A stretch of 64,000 nucleotides of DNA from Strongylocentrotus droebachiensis (Eukaryota; Echinodermata; Echinoidea; Camarodonta; Strongylocentrotidae). The DNA lies in assembly GCA_035222895.1 (NCBI GenBank), contig JAVYIG010007909.1:1-64000 (forward strand), given 5' to 3'. Both the position numbers and the translations under genes were made by a program. The notes under the pieces were generated by a model. It searched no databases, was not told where the DNA came from, and saw only the letters and a list, made by a program, of their open reading frames with translations. Positions 1-10,457 of this stretch are shown piece by piece (the first letter of the stretch is position 1; the number at the start of each line of letters is the position of its first letter).

Positions 1-80
1 GGGGGGTTTACACACACAAAATTACCAAAGGGGGGGGGGTTAACCCCCCAACCCTCCCCCCCCCCCTGTGTACGCGCCTG
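1..80 (+). mobile_element. hAT-type poly-G element, right end only (cut by window edge)
   Basis: The sequence runs through G and C homopolymers and ends with a terminal motif close to TGTGTACGCGCCTG. It matches, in order, the last ~80 bp of the complete element at 21995-22517: a TTTACA motif, ACCAAAG, a G run, a C run, then the terminal repeat. It is therefore the right terminus of a third member of that family, with its left part outside the window. Confidence 0.7.
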
Positions 81-1129
81 GTCACATGTATCAGTCCACG
101 CAAATCTAAAAGTCCCTAATAATGGCTCGTCCATGATCTTGGGTGGAAAGGTCGCAGTCCTGAGACTACAGTTGACACCCAGGGCTCAATCTTCCTCAAT
201 AGGCCCGTTCACACATAACAATTTTTGGATCGCGATGCAAAAATCGATATTTAAATCTAACTTTTTTCTGTAGGTGTGAACTCCCCTACTGTTTCGCATT
301 CTTCACTTTCATTGTTGAACATTAATGTCTTACAGATGCACATGTTCATTAACATGAATGGCTACTTTCTCTAATTTTAAAATGTTCTATAGCTAACCTT
401 TTAACGTCTATAATGCTTGTTCCCATCCAAGCATGGAAGTTCAAAATTTGATCTTAAAGCCCATCAGTACTAGTGTAAAGGAGGGATTAGCCCACCATGC
501 AAGGTCACTGGACAGGTGGTTATCTCATCAACTCAGCTCTCAAATAACATAAGAAAAAATAACACCATGGGGGACCAATGGTCACCGATTAGGCATTGTT
601 TGTTATAAAGAGGGCTATGTTGCTATGTCAGACATGCTGTGGCATCACCAGGAAGACAAAGGCAATGATGATGTATTATACATAATATGTATGGAAGCAT
701 GCAATTCTATTATGAACGTGTGCTAAGATGGGGGAAATTACATACCATTGTCTATTCTAGAATATTAGTTTAGTCTGACATGTCTGACATAGCACCTTAT
801 ATGTCACTATTGTTTGTGGTATTGTAACAGGTGGTCAACTTTGGCAAAGTTACATGCCACTTTCTCAAGCTAGCTCATTGATGACTGACAGATAATGTCA
901 CAAGGGGAATGAGATCTGGGAGGTTTTTGGGGTGGAGCTTCATAGCAAGTTTGAAAAACAAATATTTCAACAAATATTTAAAAATCTATGAAACAAATTC
1001 AGAAGTTTACATATAAAAATACGAGATGTATGCAGGACTGCACACCAACAGGAATACACTTGTATTTCGATGTCACGGGCCCTTTAAGGAAGGGGGCAGT
1101 TGGTAAAATGAGTACAACTCGATACTTAC
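81..1129. other. Intron or flank of the signal-peptide gene; nothing recognised
   Basis: This is the minus-strand downstream side of the exon at 1130-1311 and so should be its first intron. I saw no second coding exon, RNA gene or repeat here. The open frames overlapping 988-1221 are low-support shadows of the exon. Confidence 0.5.
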
Positions 1130-1311
1130 TCTTCTCGTTGATTAGAGATGACATTGTTTCCGCCCACCCTGTTGTAGATTGGTTGACGGTCCACATCATT
1201 GTCAATGATAGTATTCACTAACTCCAGGAAATTAGTAGATTTCCCTGTCGAACTGCATAGGAGTCCCAGTCCAAGACACAAGACGCGTACTAAAGCTGCC
1301 AGGGGTGCCAT
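1130..1311 (-). CDS. First coding exon of a secreted or membrane protein (partial gene)
   Basis: The minus-strand ATG at 1309-1311 opens 60 codons plus two bases before a perfect GTAAGT donor at 1124-1129. Residues 1-23 form a typical signal peptide: MAPLAALVRV, then a Leu/Gly/Cys core ending CSSTG. The mature start is polar and acidic (KSTNFLELVNTIIDNDVDRQ). The exon ends in phase 2, and the frame hits a stop two codons into the intron, as expected of a true exon end. A TATA box lies about 70 bp upstream, giving a short 5' UTR and supporting this ATG as the start. The remaining exons lie beyond the left edge or were not found. I do not recognise the family; a secreted enzyme propeptide, a peptide precursor or a receptor ectodomain would all fit. 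Confidence 0.7.
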
Positions 1312-1379
1312 CTTGCTCTCACATGGACACAGTGAGTATGAGCAAGGAGTTCAAAGGCTTATAAGGCTGAATGATGCCG

Positions 1380-1387
1380 TATATATA
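1380..1387 (-). promoter_or_regulatory. TATA box of the signal-peptide gene
   Basis: On the minus strand TATATATA stands in the context GG-TATATATA-CGG, about 70 bp before the ATG at 1311. Usual spacing would put transcription start near 1350-1355 and give a 5' UTR of about 40 nt. Such a clear box directly before a signal-peptide ATG with a perfect downstream donor is unlikely by chance, but AT-rich DNA makes TATA-like strings common. Confidence 0.5.
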
Positions 1388-1500
1388 CCAGTTTGGTTTG
1401 GAATTAACAACACGGAGTGCACAAGCACAAAAACTATCTCGAACTACTGACTGTATAACGGTTCATTCACGTACACAATGAGGATAATGGTGTAGGTTAG

Positions 1501-1969
1501 ACAGGCGCGTACGCAGGGGGGTGGTTTTGGGGTTAAACCCCCCCCCCCTCGAGTTTTTTTTATGTGTATATTTTATGTATGCTATTTTAGAAACCCCCCC
1601 CCCCCAGATTTTATTTTTTTTATTTTTTATTTTTTAAATAAATAAATTTAAAAAAAAAATAATAATAATAATTGCCAATGGCTGACCTTAAAAGGTGACC
1701 TTACCCCCCCCCCCCCCAACTGGACAAAATGTCAAATTTTCAAATTTCGAGACCAAAAAAAAAAAAAGTGTCCTCTTACCCCACCCCCCCCCCCCGCTTA
1801 TTCAGCGACTGGTTGAGTAGTTGAGATTTTTTGGGACTCTAAACAAAATAAAAAGTGTACGCTTACCCCCCCCCCCCCCCCCGCTTATTCAGCGGGTGAC
1901 TGAGTCGTTGCGAAATTTTGGGCCCGATTTGAAAACCACCCCCTTGAAAAAATCCTGCGTACGCCACTG
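1501..1969 (-). mobile_element. hAT-type poly-G non-autonomous element, complete
   Basis: The termini are inverted repeats: CAGGCGCGTACGCAGG at the left and, on the other strand at the right, CAGTGGCGTACGCAGG. AGGTTAG flanks both sides (1494-1500 and 1970-1976). CAG-starting ends and a 7-8 bp target duplication are the hAT signature. There is no coding capacity. The inside holds homopolymer C runs of 13-16 and A/T runs, with the module GCTTATTCAGCG beside a C run repeated at 1796 and 1883. Orientation is opposite to the 21995-22517 copy. It is a short non-autonomous (MITE-like) derivative. Confidence 0.75.
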
Positions 1970-2059
1970 AGGTTAGGTAATCTGAAACGTACTAAAACTG
2001 ACTATTTATCACAAAATTATAGCAGGAGTTTGCCGTAATCCTATACACCTCTTCCTGAT

Positions 2060-2098
2060 TGGGGGGGGGGGGGGTGGTTGGAGCCCCCCCCCCCCATC
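2060..2098. repeat. G-run / C-run hairpin
   Basis: A run of 14 G and a run of 13 C are separated by about 10 bases, so each strand can fold into a G:C hairpin or the G strand into a quadruplex. It resembles the inner part of the hAT-type poly-G elements, but I found no terminal repeats around it. Confidence 0.5.
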
Positions 2099-2502
2099 TG
2101 AGCGGCGGCCTGACCAATGGCCGTGAACTTTTGCAATTAGCTAGAGAATACAACTAAATCGTTATTTTTTATGTCAATCTCTAATATTTCATTTGATATT
2201 ATGATAATTATATGGAAATTATATGTATAATCATCCATTTCGATTGATACCGAACTACAGGGTAGCCTCTGAGATCAGCTATCTAACCTGGTTTGTCATC
2301 GGTGAAGCCATACTATATTTAATACCGGTGGACAAAATAACTCTCCCGAAACCTTGCTTTTCGTAGTGGCGTAGCGATGATATTTCGAAGAGCCCTTGTC
2401 GTACGCCACGCTACGCAACGCTACGCCTGCAGCCGCCGAAAACATATTCATCATCATCATCATCTATACGGGAGTGTAGGATATCCTGTAGGTCTCCCGG
2501 TC

Positions 2503-2875
2503 GCTAATTTTTTTTCCTACGAACTTTGAGCTCGCGAGGGGAACCTGCGCATGCGCACTCGCGAAGGAAACCAGCGCATGCGCACGTGGAATCCGGTAGG
2601 GCGGTCAATAGGGTGATAGTAATTATACAAAGCAACCTTTCATCAACTCATCGTTAGCTCAATCGGTAAGGACAGCGTGTTACTAATAGAACCTTGGAGT
2701 TGCCGTGAGGGTTCAAATCTCAGTTTATTTAGTTTTTTTTACCTTTATAAATAGTGAGGCAAAGCAATAAATAATCAAAGTCTAATTGTTTGTGACCTCC
2801 TTGCATGCGTCAAGTATAACAGTTCGTATGTGAGCATGCGCCAGGTATAAAAGTTCGTAGGAAAAAAAAGTTCGC
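2503..2875. mobile_element. Mutator-like non-autonomous TIR element with tRNA-like insert
   Basis: A perfect 9-bp duplication, CTCCCGGTC, flanks the element at 2494-2502 and 2876-2884. The ends are inverted repeats of about 24 bp: GC(T/G)AA, a T8 run, then CCTACGAACTTT at the left, with the complement at the right. A 9-bp duplication fits the Mutator superfamily. The subterminal parts hold two CGCATGCGCAC copies on the left (about 2550-2585) and two GCATGCG..CAAGTATAA-type copies on the right. No open frame is present. A tRNA-like sequence lies inside at about 2650-2730. Confidence 0.7.
2650..2730 (+). repeat. tRNA-like sequence (A and B boxes), degenerate
   Basis: TTAGCTCAATCGG matches the pol III A box and GGTTCAAATC at 2710-2719 the B box, at tRNA-like spacing. 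The T stem and acceptor stem do not pair properly, so this is not a working tRNA; it reads as a tRNA-derived SINE head or tRNA pseudogene. It sits inside the Mutator-like element at 2503-2875. Confidence 0.5.
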
Positions 2876-2884
2876 CTCCCGGTC

Positions 2885-4319
2885 AGATGCCTTGGTACAT
2901 TAGTAAAGGTGTATAAATCAGTGCATGCATGGATGTCAGACTATGCTATAACAAAGTGTTTGTCTGACCAAAAAGAATCCAAGCTGTGTTTAAATGAGTT
3001 GAAGCTGGTAGCAGTTACTAGAGACACTCGTAAACTGTTCCATGACTGGATGACCCGTTTGCTAAAAAAGTTACTCCTGTAATTTCAAGTAATTTTAAAT
3101 GTTTATTTTGTCTAACCTTTACGATATAATAATAATTTTATGCAGAGAGTTTGAAATGGTACCTAATCTAACTTACAATAACATGAGGAGGCATGAATAA
3201 AAATACCATACGAACAAAATTCTCTGACAGGCAAAAAAGGGGTCGCTCCCCAAGACACCCTGATCCGGCTCTGGCCCAATGTAGGTTTCACGCAATTCTA
3301 AATCTTCTCTGTGACCCAGTATACAATGACAGATTATTATAATAGACTCGATCCTAAACCCCCTTTTCTTAGATTAATATGTATCCCAAGTCCCTGATTA
3401 AACCTTTTCATGTTGGATCGCCGTGTGCTAATTGTAATGCTATTGGTTATGATTATGGCGTACGGTGTGATGTGGAGACTGCAAAGCTGAAAATATCTCT
3501 CATAGAATCAGACCTTGTGTAGGGCAGAGGTACACACACAGCTTCCAACTTAAAGACCTTATCGGAAGTGAAAAATGAAATTGATATATCAAAGTCAGAC
3601 GAGTGACAGCTCTTGAAACTCGAAATCGAAAGCTTTGAAAATCAGGAGTTGTCGACCTAAAAACTAGCTATCAAATTGATGACATCGTATGTGGAGTACG
3701 CATATTCACAATGATTTTGCATTAAACAAGCACAGCTCATCGCCTCAGCTATATAGGCGAACAAATCGGGTGCACTTATGTCGTCACTGTAACTACGGTA
3801 AAATTTGACCCCTGTTGACCTGTAATTTGGAGAGGGTGCGGAAAATTAGGTTTGAATTCACTTTTGAGCAATACTGAAGGGGGAAATATTTTGAATTCCT
3901 TTATATTTGTATTCATATTCATTCAGCTTTCCATTCATAAAAGCTGTATTTTCATCGGATAGGGTGTTTAACATCAGGACTGCGTTTTTGTGTTCATCTC
4001 ACCTGGGGAAAAAAATGTAATGGTCTAGCTAGGCTACGATCAAAAGTATGTTGGAATTTTCAGATCTTTGAATTAAGCTTAGTTTGAATAAAATTTAACC
4101 CAGACGATGAGATACATCTTTGATATGTCCATAGCGCGTGATAATCATGAAAAGTCCCTATGTATGAGCGCAGCCCTATCAGTTAAACTACCTGTATAGC
4201 TGTCACGGGTTTCCGTTTTTCCGTCCCTCTGCCTGCTCTCTTACATGTGACCTAAAGAAAGGTTTCCTGTATAAACTGTGCGATTGTTTATAGTAAACCA
4301 GAAACGGAACCTCATTTCC
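2885..4319. other. No gene or repeat recognised
   Basis: Unremarkable AT-rich DNA. No open frame of useful length, no splice-bounded coding stretch and no terminal repeats were seen on either strand. Confidence 0.4.
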
Positions 4320-5520
4320 CTTATGAAGGAAGAGGTAGAGAAGAGAAGAGAAGAGAAGAAAGAGAGAGAGAGAGAGAGAGAGTAAGAGTGAGAGAGATAG
4401 ACATAACCAGAGACAGACGTGAGATAGTCAGACAGAGAGAGTGGATACACAGAGGGAGAGAGAGAAGTAAAGAGACAGACAGAAAGAGTGAGAGAGATAG
4501 ACATACACAGAGACTGAGCCCCCCACCCCCATTCCGGGAACGGAGGGATACCATGCGTGTTCCCAAAATCTCCGGCTCGTAACAAAAGAAAAAGGTCTAC
4601 CCGTATTGACTTTACACACCGGACTTTTGCAGAAGGGGGGGGGGGGGGGTGCTGAAAAGGCTCGTATAACAAAAGAAACAGGTCTACCCGTATTGACTTT
4701 AAAAGACCGGACTTTTGCTGAAAGGGGGGGGGGGGTGCTGGTAACACGCATATGCGTACCCTAAATAACACTGTGTGTGGGGGGGGGGGGGGACTGAGTG
4801 AGACGGTGAGACAGAGGGAGGGAGAGCCAGATACAGAGATTCAGTGGAGGTATTGCAGGAGCTTGAGGTATAGAGCCCCCCCCCCCGATCCCCACCCCCC
4901 CCCCCCCGATCCCCCCCCCCTCTCTCTCTCTCTCTCATTCACTTCTCAGTTTTTCTCTTCTTTTCTCCCCCCCTCTCTCTCTCTCTCTCTCTCTGGCTTT
5001 ATCTCTCCAACTTCGTCTCGATCTCTTTGCTCCCTTTCTATTTCCCCAGTTTCCTTTTTTGTATATAAAATATGGAATTTGTAAAGTGTCAAGGAATTTT
5101 AAAAAGAATTAAAAAAAATCAAGAAATTTTTTTATCTTTAGAAACGGTGGCAAATTCAGTTGAGAGCTGAACCGGCCGCGCCCTAAAACAAACAAAAAAG
5201 GGGGGGGGGGAGAGAGAGCGACAGAAGAAAAAAGGGAGAAAAAAAAAAGGTAAAAGATAATAAGAGAGAAAAAGGAATGAGAGAGAGAAGGGGTCGGCAA
5301 CGTATTGGATCGGATGAAAACCGAATCCCACCGCAATGTATGCATAACGCCTGCATCAACGTCGACCACGGCCCTCCCTTTTTGGCGGCTTAAAAAAAAG
5401 GGAAATGGGAAAAAGAGAAAACGAAAGAAAGAGAAAATAATGTAAAAGAGAAGAAGATAGAGCTTGGAAAAAAGGGAGAGAGAGACAGACAGACAGAGAG
5501 ACAGACAGAAAAAGAACGTG
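4320..5520. repeat. Purine/pyrimidine microsatellite and homopolymer tract
   Basis: The segment begins with GA-rich repeats (4325-4510), continues with several long G runs (about 4636, 4721, 4780) and C runs (4876-4920), then (TC)n to about 4995 and purine-rich DNA to 5510. A ~100-bp module (GTCTACCCGTATTGACTTTA before a G run) occurs twice, near 4593 and 4682. The long open frames here are by-products of low-complexity sequence, not genes. Confidence 0.8.
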
Positions 5521-5921
5521 ACGCTTTAATTTACACATACAGATCACATTTCCGATGAGTTGGAGAAGAGAGGTTATTAATTTCTATGAGGAAATTACAA
5601 TTTCTATCGCTCGTGACGGCCATTTTGAATTGTTTGAATTGTTAAAAATTCAAAAACTTCCTGGGGCTACACCCTAATATACCAGCAAAGGCTCTGCCTC
5701 TTGACCCATCCGTAAAGAGAGAACCTTTTGTTGTTTAACATTGACTTTAGGAGAGAATGTGTGTGTTTTTCATGTAGTTTAGTGGTATCTACCAACCTTA
5801 AAATGCACTTCTGTGCATGTCAATGGAACACAATCGTCCACTGCGTACTTTAGCCATACACCTAATTTCTTGCTTTTTGCTGCCACGTGATCACTCGAGC
5901 GAAGATACATGTAGATGACAA

Positions 5922-6322
5922 TTAAAGACGAAGTTGAGTTCTGGTCATGCGATTGCATTGTGAAAGAAACGGTGTGGAATCGACCAGAAAAGGTTGATCA
6001 TCTAGCATATAAGAATTTGTGTGTATTGCAAGGTTCTGGAATCATCAAAATGATAAGAAATTTGGCCAAGTCTTGGTACAGTTACAAACACTGTACACAG
6101 AAAGATGTATATGGGACTACACGAACACGTGGCGTAAAAATCCTACCCCCCCCCCGAGTTTTACGATGTTACATGACATATTTAGAATATGAAGGCATTT
6201 GAAGAGCCATGCTTTTCAGGGAACATGTCTAATATCTGATGTTCTTCCACACTTGCATAATAAGAATGATAACGCTCACAAATTATTTTTCACCTCTTCC
6301 CAGAACTCAACTTTCTCTTTAA
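5922..6322 (+). mobile_element. TTAA-ended TIR element, family A, copy 1
   Basis: Bounded by TTAA at both ends. The left reads TTAA then AGACGAAGTTGAGTTCTGG; the right carries the complement, CCAGAACTCAACTTTCTCT then TTAA. That is an inverted repeat of about 20 bp. A second copy at 8737-9127 in the same orientation is nearly identical through the middle. The ~95-codon open frame inside is interrupted in copy 2 and looks non-coding. TTAA ends suggest the piggyBac type, but no transposase is present. Confidence 0.75.
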
Positions 6323-6469
6323 TAGTGAGTGAAGGATTAGTTCTTTTTCATCCAGATGAATTCTTTCCTTTTTCTTGACCAGAAGTGCGTTTCTAACTCC
6401 GGGCGTCATCCCATTGGTTGGTGCGCGTTGCGTAATCTGCTACTGATGAATGGTATGGATTGCTCAATC

Positions 6470-6977
6470 TTAAAGGTATTACAAAGTTTTGGGAAATTTT
6501 GAAAAATGGGTGGATGTGATTCTTTACAATTTTGATATATTTGGATGCCCCTGTGGATGTATTAAAAACACCAACAATTTTAGCCCCTAAAACACTTCTG
6601 CTTTCGAGAAAATAGAATATAAAGATTTACCGGTGCTCCCGGTAAATTTTGTTAAATTTCAAATAGCTCCTACGGCCGTACAATGGTAGCTGCGACCATA
6701 AAAATCTCAGAGTAATTAGTTGTGCTATATAATTTTCGAACGAGAATAGCTAATCGGTCGATTTTAGTCAATAGACATTGTTTTATAGTTTAATTAATAT
6801 CTTGACCTTGAGAGGGAGCTATTCAACATAAAGTGTTTATTATTTACAATTTCATAACTTTAGAGTCGGTTTCGACCACGACAACGATCACTGAATATTG
6901 TAGGATCGTATATGCTTCCAATATGTTCATTTGAACCAAATTCATAAACCCATACCAAAACTTTGTATTACCTTTAA
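6470..6977 (+). mobile_element. TTAA-ended TIR element, family C, copy 1
   Basis: TTAA then AGGTATTACAAAGTTTTGG at the left and the complement at the right give inverted repeats of about 20 bp. A second copy, in reverse orientation, fills 9208-9717. The inside contains ACCGGTGCTCCCGGTAAATT and has no open frame. The element lies 147 bp after family A copy 1, mirroring the arrangement at 8.7-9.7 kb. Confidence 0.75.
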
Positions 6978-7096
6978 GACTTGTTTACGTTCTTTGAAAA
7001 GACACACTCGAGAACGGCCTGGGGCTCTGCCCCTGGACTCCATAAAGAAGGGCTAGCGTTTACGCACCATTGCAGTGCGCCTCGCGGTCACGTTGA

Positions 7097-7162
7097 TAAA
7101 AAAAATCCTCTTGGCGGCCATGCATTATGGCGCAAGGCATGGGCACACAGAGGATTTTTTTA
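7097..7162. repeat. Short inverted repeat
   Basis: AAAAAAATCCTCT at 7097-7109 is answered by AGAGGATTTTTTT at 7150-7162, a 13-bp perfect inverted repeat around a 40-bp GC-richer centre. It may be the core of a small degraded element. Confidence 0.45.
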
Positions 7163-7265
7163 TGTTTGGGACCGAGGTAAAGTGCAATAAATTATTGAAA
7201 ATTTATTGCATTTTCTTTAAAAAAAAAATATATTTATGGAAACTGCCCCCTACCCTAGCCCCCAC

Positions 7266-7425
7266 TGCGTACAGTCATGGTTCAGTGACAAAGCAATGGC
7301 CTCGTAACTGTGAGGCCCCAGGATCAAAACCGTGTCGATGTGCTATATTAGTGCCCTTTTGTGGGGCATTAATCCTTAATATGGTCATTTATGACTTAAG
7401 GGCGTAGGTCCCCTAGTTGGTAAGC
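7266..7425 (+). mobile_element. tRNA-derived SINE
   Basis: The head has an A box (TGGTTCAGTGAC, about 7278-7289), an anticodon arm reading GGCCTCGTAACTGTGAGGCC with a CGT anticodon (threonine-like), and a B box (GGATCAAAACC, about 7321-7331). A non-tRNA body follows (GTGCCCTTTTGTGGGGC, then ATCCTTAATATGGTC). Head plus body is the layout of a tRNA-derived SINE. Base changes in the B box suggest an old copy. Confidence 0.7.
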
Positions 7426-8640
7426 AAAGTAGCCTACACATGCTGTAGCAGTCACGCAAAACACACATTGTCAAATTATTATTCAAAGAAATCTAAGAAT
7501 GTCTACTATTATCTAGATCTATTATTTTTAAATTATTTTTAAAATAATTCCATAAATTCGGGAAAAACTAAAATATTCCAACTTTATGAGCGACGGTGTA
7601 CATGAAACTCTTTGTTCACGAGTGGAAGCATTGGGACCTGTGCCAGTGCTTAATATAGTGCCGATATAATGATAATAATAATGATAAACAAATATAAGGC
7701 TCCTACACGGAATATGGTAAGTATCACAATAAAACAACTGAATTGTAGTAATAATACATCATTTTATTTTATTTTAGCGTTAGTAAATTACTTTTACATT
7801 CATTCAAATCGATCGATAAATATATATATTATATCGACAGTCAAATCAAACGCAGCTATTCACTTTTTTTCGAAGGTGATCACCGAAATATCTGATTATA
7901 TCCCAACAAGTTAAAACCGCTCGAAAGTGTTGGGAGTCTCACAAATTCGATGGCAACATTTTACTTAAATTGTATCAAAATGTTAAAGAGAACGTCATTT
8001 AAGATCCATTTCTGCAATAATGTTATGTCACAGTCCCATCCTTCAGACTAATTATGTCCTCAGCTTTTTGCGTAGTATCACTACTAAATAACATGAATTA
8101 TAGACCTACATATTGTATCTATAAATAATTGCTTGGTTAGACATTAAATGTGTACGTTTTAACTATCAGTGTAAATATTGATTGATAATTAACAGAGTTT
8201 CTCTCTATAATATTATCTTTCTTTTTCGAATTTTCATCGAAATTATTCTCAACTTTCCTCGAATTCTCCTTGTTCTATGATGCTTACTTAGACTGTTCTC
8301 GATTCATTGATGTTTGTGAAAAAGCAGTCCTTTTTTTTGTTTACAGATCACTAACATAGTTATATATGCCATATTTATACAGTTCACACACATTGTTATT
8401 CTGATAAAGTAAAGATTGTCATGTCATCACGTGGAATGTTATGTAACAAAATTTAAAAAATATCCACATGATAATAATAGCACGAGCACACACGTGTTAC
8501 ACACACACAAAAAGATTATAATTATATATATTGTTCACAAGGTTGTATTCACACTGATTGTCACATATTTTGTTCTTCGGTCTATTTGGCAAAGAGGCAC
8601 TGGCATTTCTCCTATTCTATTATACTCCCATTCCCTCTAT

Positions 8641-8724
8641 AAATTTGCCATAGATGAAAGATAAAAATAATTAAAAAGAAAGAAAGAGAAAAATAACATT
8701 GAAAGACATAATACATGTATCGTT
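8641..8724 (+). repeat. 84-bp direct repeat, left copy
   Basis: Starts AAATTTGCCATAGATG and ends ATACATGTATCGTTA. It recurs at 9126-9209 with a handful of differences. The two copies frame the family A element at 8737-9127. Confidence 0.75.
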
Positions 8725-8736
8725 ATTTTTTTTGTT

Positions 8737-9127
8737 TTAAAGATGAAGTTGAGTTCTGGTCATGCGATTGCATTGTGAAAGAAACGGTGTGGAATCGACC
8801 AGAAAAGGTTGATCATCTAGCATATAAGAATGTGTGTGTATTGCAAGGTTCTGGAATCATCAAAATGATAAGAAATTTGGCCAAGTCTTGGTAAATTTAC
8901 AAACACTGTACACAGAAAGATGTATATGGGACTACACGAACACGTGGCGTAAAAATCCTACCCCCGAGTTTTACGATGTTACATGACATTTAGAATATGA
9001 AGCAGTTGAAGAGCCATGACTTTCAGGGAACATGTCTTATCTGATGTTTTTCCACACTTGCATAATAAGAATGATAACGCTCACAGATTATTTTTCACCT
9101 CTTCCCAGAACTTAACCTTCTCTTTAA
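8737..9127 (+). mobile_element. TTAA-ended TIR element, family A, copy 2
   Basis: Ends are TTAA then AGATGAAGTTGAGTTCTGG, and CCAGAACTTAACCTTCTCT then TTAA. It is colinear with copy 1 (5922-6322), about 10 bp shorter through small gaps, including a shorter C run in the middle. It is flanked on both sides by copies of an 84-bp sequence. Confidence 0.75.
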
Positions 9128-9209
9128 ATTTGCCATAGATGTAAGATACAAATAATTAAAAAGAAAGAAAGATACAAATAACATTGAAAGACAAAATACA
9201 TGTATCATT
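9126..9209 (+). repeat. 84-bp direct repeat, right copy
   Basis: Second copy of 8641-8724. It begins at the right TTAA of the family A element and ends where the TTAA of the family C element at 9208 begins. Confidence 0.75.
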
Positions 9210-9717
9210 AAAGGTAATACAAAGTTTTGGTATAGGGTCATGAATTGGGTTCAAATGAACATATTGGAAGCATATGCGATCCTACAATATTTAGTGATCA
9301 TTGTCGCCGTTGGAATAGAGTCTAAAGTTATGAAATTGTAAATAATAAACTCTTTATGTTGTATAGCTCCCTCTCAAGGTCAAGATATTAATTAAGCTAT
9401 AAAACAATATTTCTTGACTAAAATCGATCAATTAGCGATTCCCGTTTGGAAATTATGTATCACAACTACATCTTCTGAGATTTCCATGGTCGCAGCTACC
9501 ACTGTACGGCCGTAGGCGCTATTTGAAATTTATCGAAATTTACCGGGAGCACCGGTAAATTGTTATATTCAATTTTTCTCGAAAGCAGAAGTGTTTTAGA
9601 GGCTAAAATTTCTAGTGCTTATAATACATCCACAGGGGCATCCAAATATATCAAAATTGTAAAGAATCACTATCCACCCAATTTCCAAAATTTCCCAAAA
9701 CTTTGTAATACCTTTAA
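9208..9717 (-). mobile_element. TTAA-ended TIR element, family C, copy 2 (inverted)
   Basis: Reverse-complement copy of 6470-6977 with the same ends (AGGTAATACAAAGTTTTGG at the left) and matched TTAA at both borders. About a tenth of positions differ. The two copies form a 510-bp inverted repeat 2.2 kb apart. Confidence 0.75.
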
Positions 9718-10457
9718 TAGGGTGGATTCACATTTAACAGCGTCCTCACCGCGACAATTTTCAACCAATGCAGGACAGCAAAATGCTGGCCACCGATCGA
9801 AATTACCAAAGTCTTTCGAAATGTGTAAATTCATTCAATGAGGTTGATTTTTCTAGCACAAGGGAACATTTGTACACATTGTAGAATAGGCCATCTAATC
9901 TCATTTGCTGATAATAACGATTGGAAAAATTACCCCTGGCCAAATCGGTTAAGTTGGGCCATAACGTGGCCAACGTGATGCATCGCGTGGAATGGAATGA
10001 ACACTGGTGCTGCTAGATGGCGCTGTGGATTGTTTGCATCTAGTGTATAAAGGGACACTATATCCAGCGTATTTGACTACTACAACGAAATCGTCACTTT
10101 ATGATCTCCATATTTTCGGATGCTTTGGCGCCCTCAATGTTTGTCGGAATGTTCTTTTTCCTTTTCTATCTGAAGTAACCTGGCCCAATACACAGAATCA
10201 GTTAGGTTTTACAACATTTATGGGGATTATGTTACTTTCATTTACGGCAGAAGAAGACACTCGTATGAACACAAATACTGCCCCATTCTATCAAAATAAA
10301 TGATCACTCCAAACAAACGTGTTTTTATGAACTTACAGGCACAAAGACTTGTTGGAGAGGGAACTGAGTATCAAAGGGCGCTTTGTTTATCAACAAGGCC
10401 AGGCGATACAAATTTTCGGATTAAAAGTGGCTGTTATACAAATTATTCATTTTAAAG

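Noticed and set aside
2650-2730. Functional tRNA gene
   Set aside because: A and B boxes are present but the stems do not pair; called only as a tRNA-like sequence.
4241-5084. Several open frames of 80-176 codons rich in Ser, Leu, Pro
   Set aside because: They lie in CT/GA repeats and G/C runs, appear in many frames at once on both strands, and have no splice or start context.
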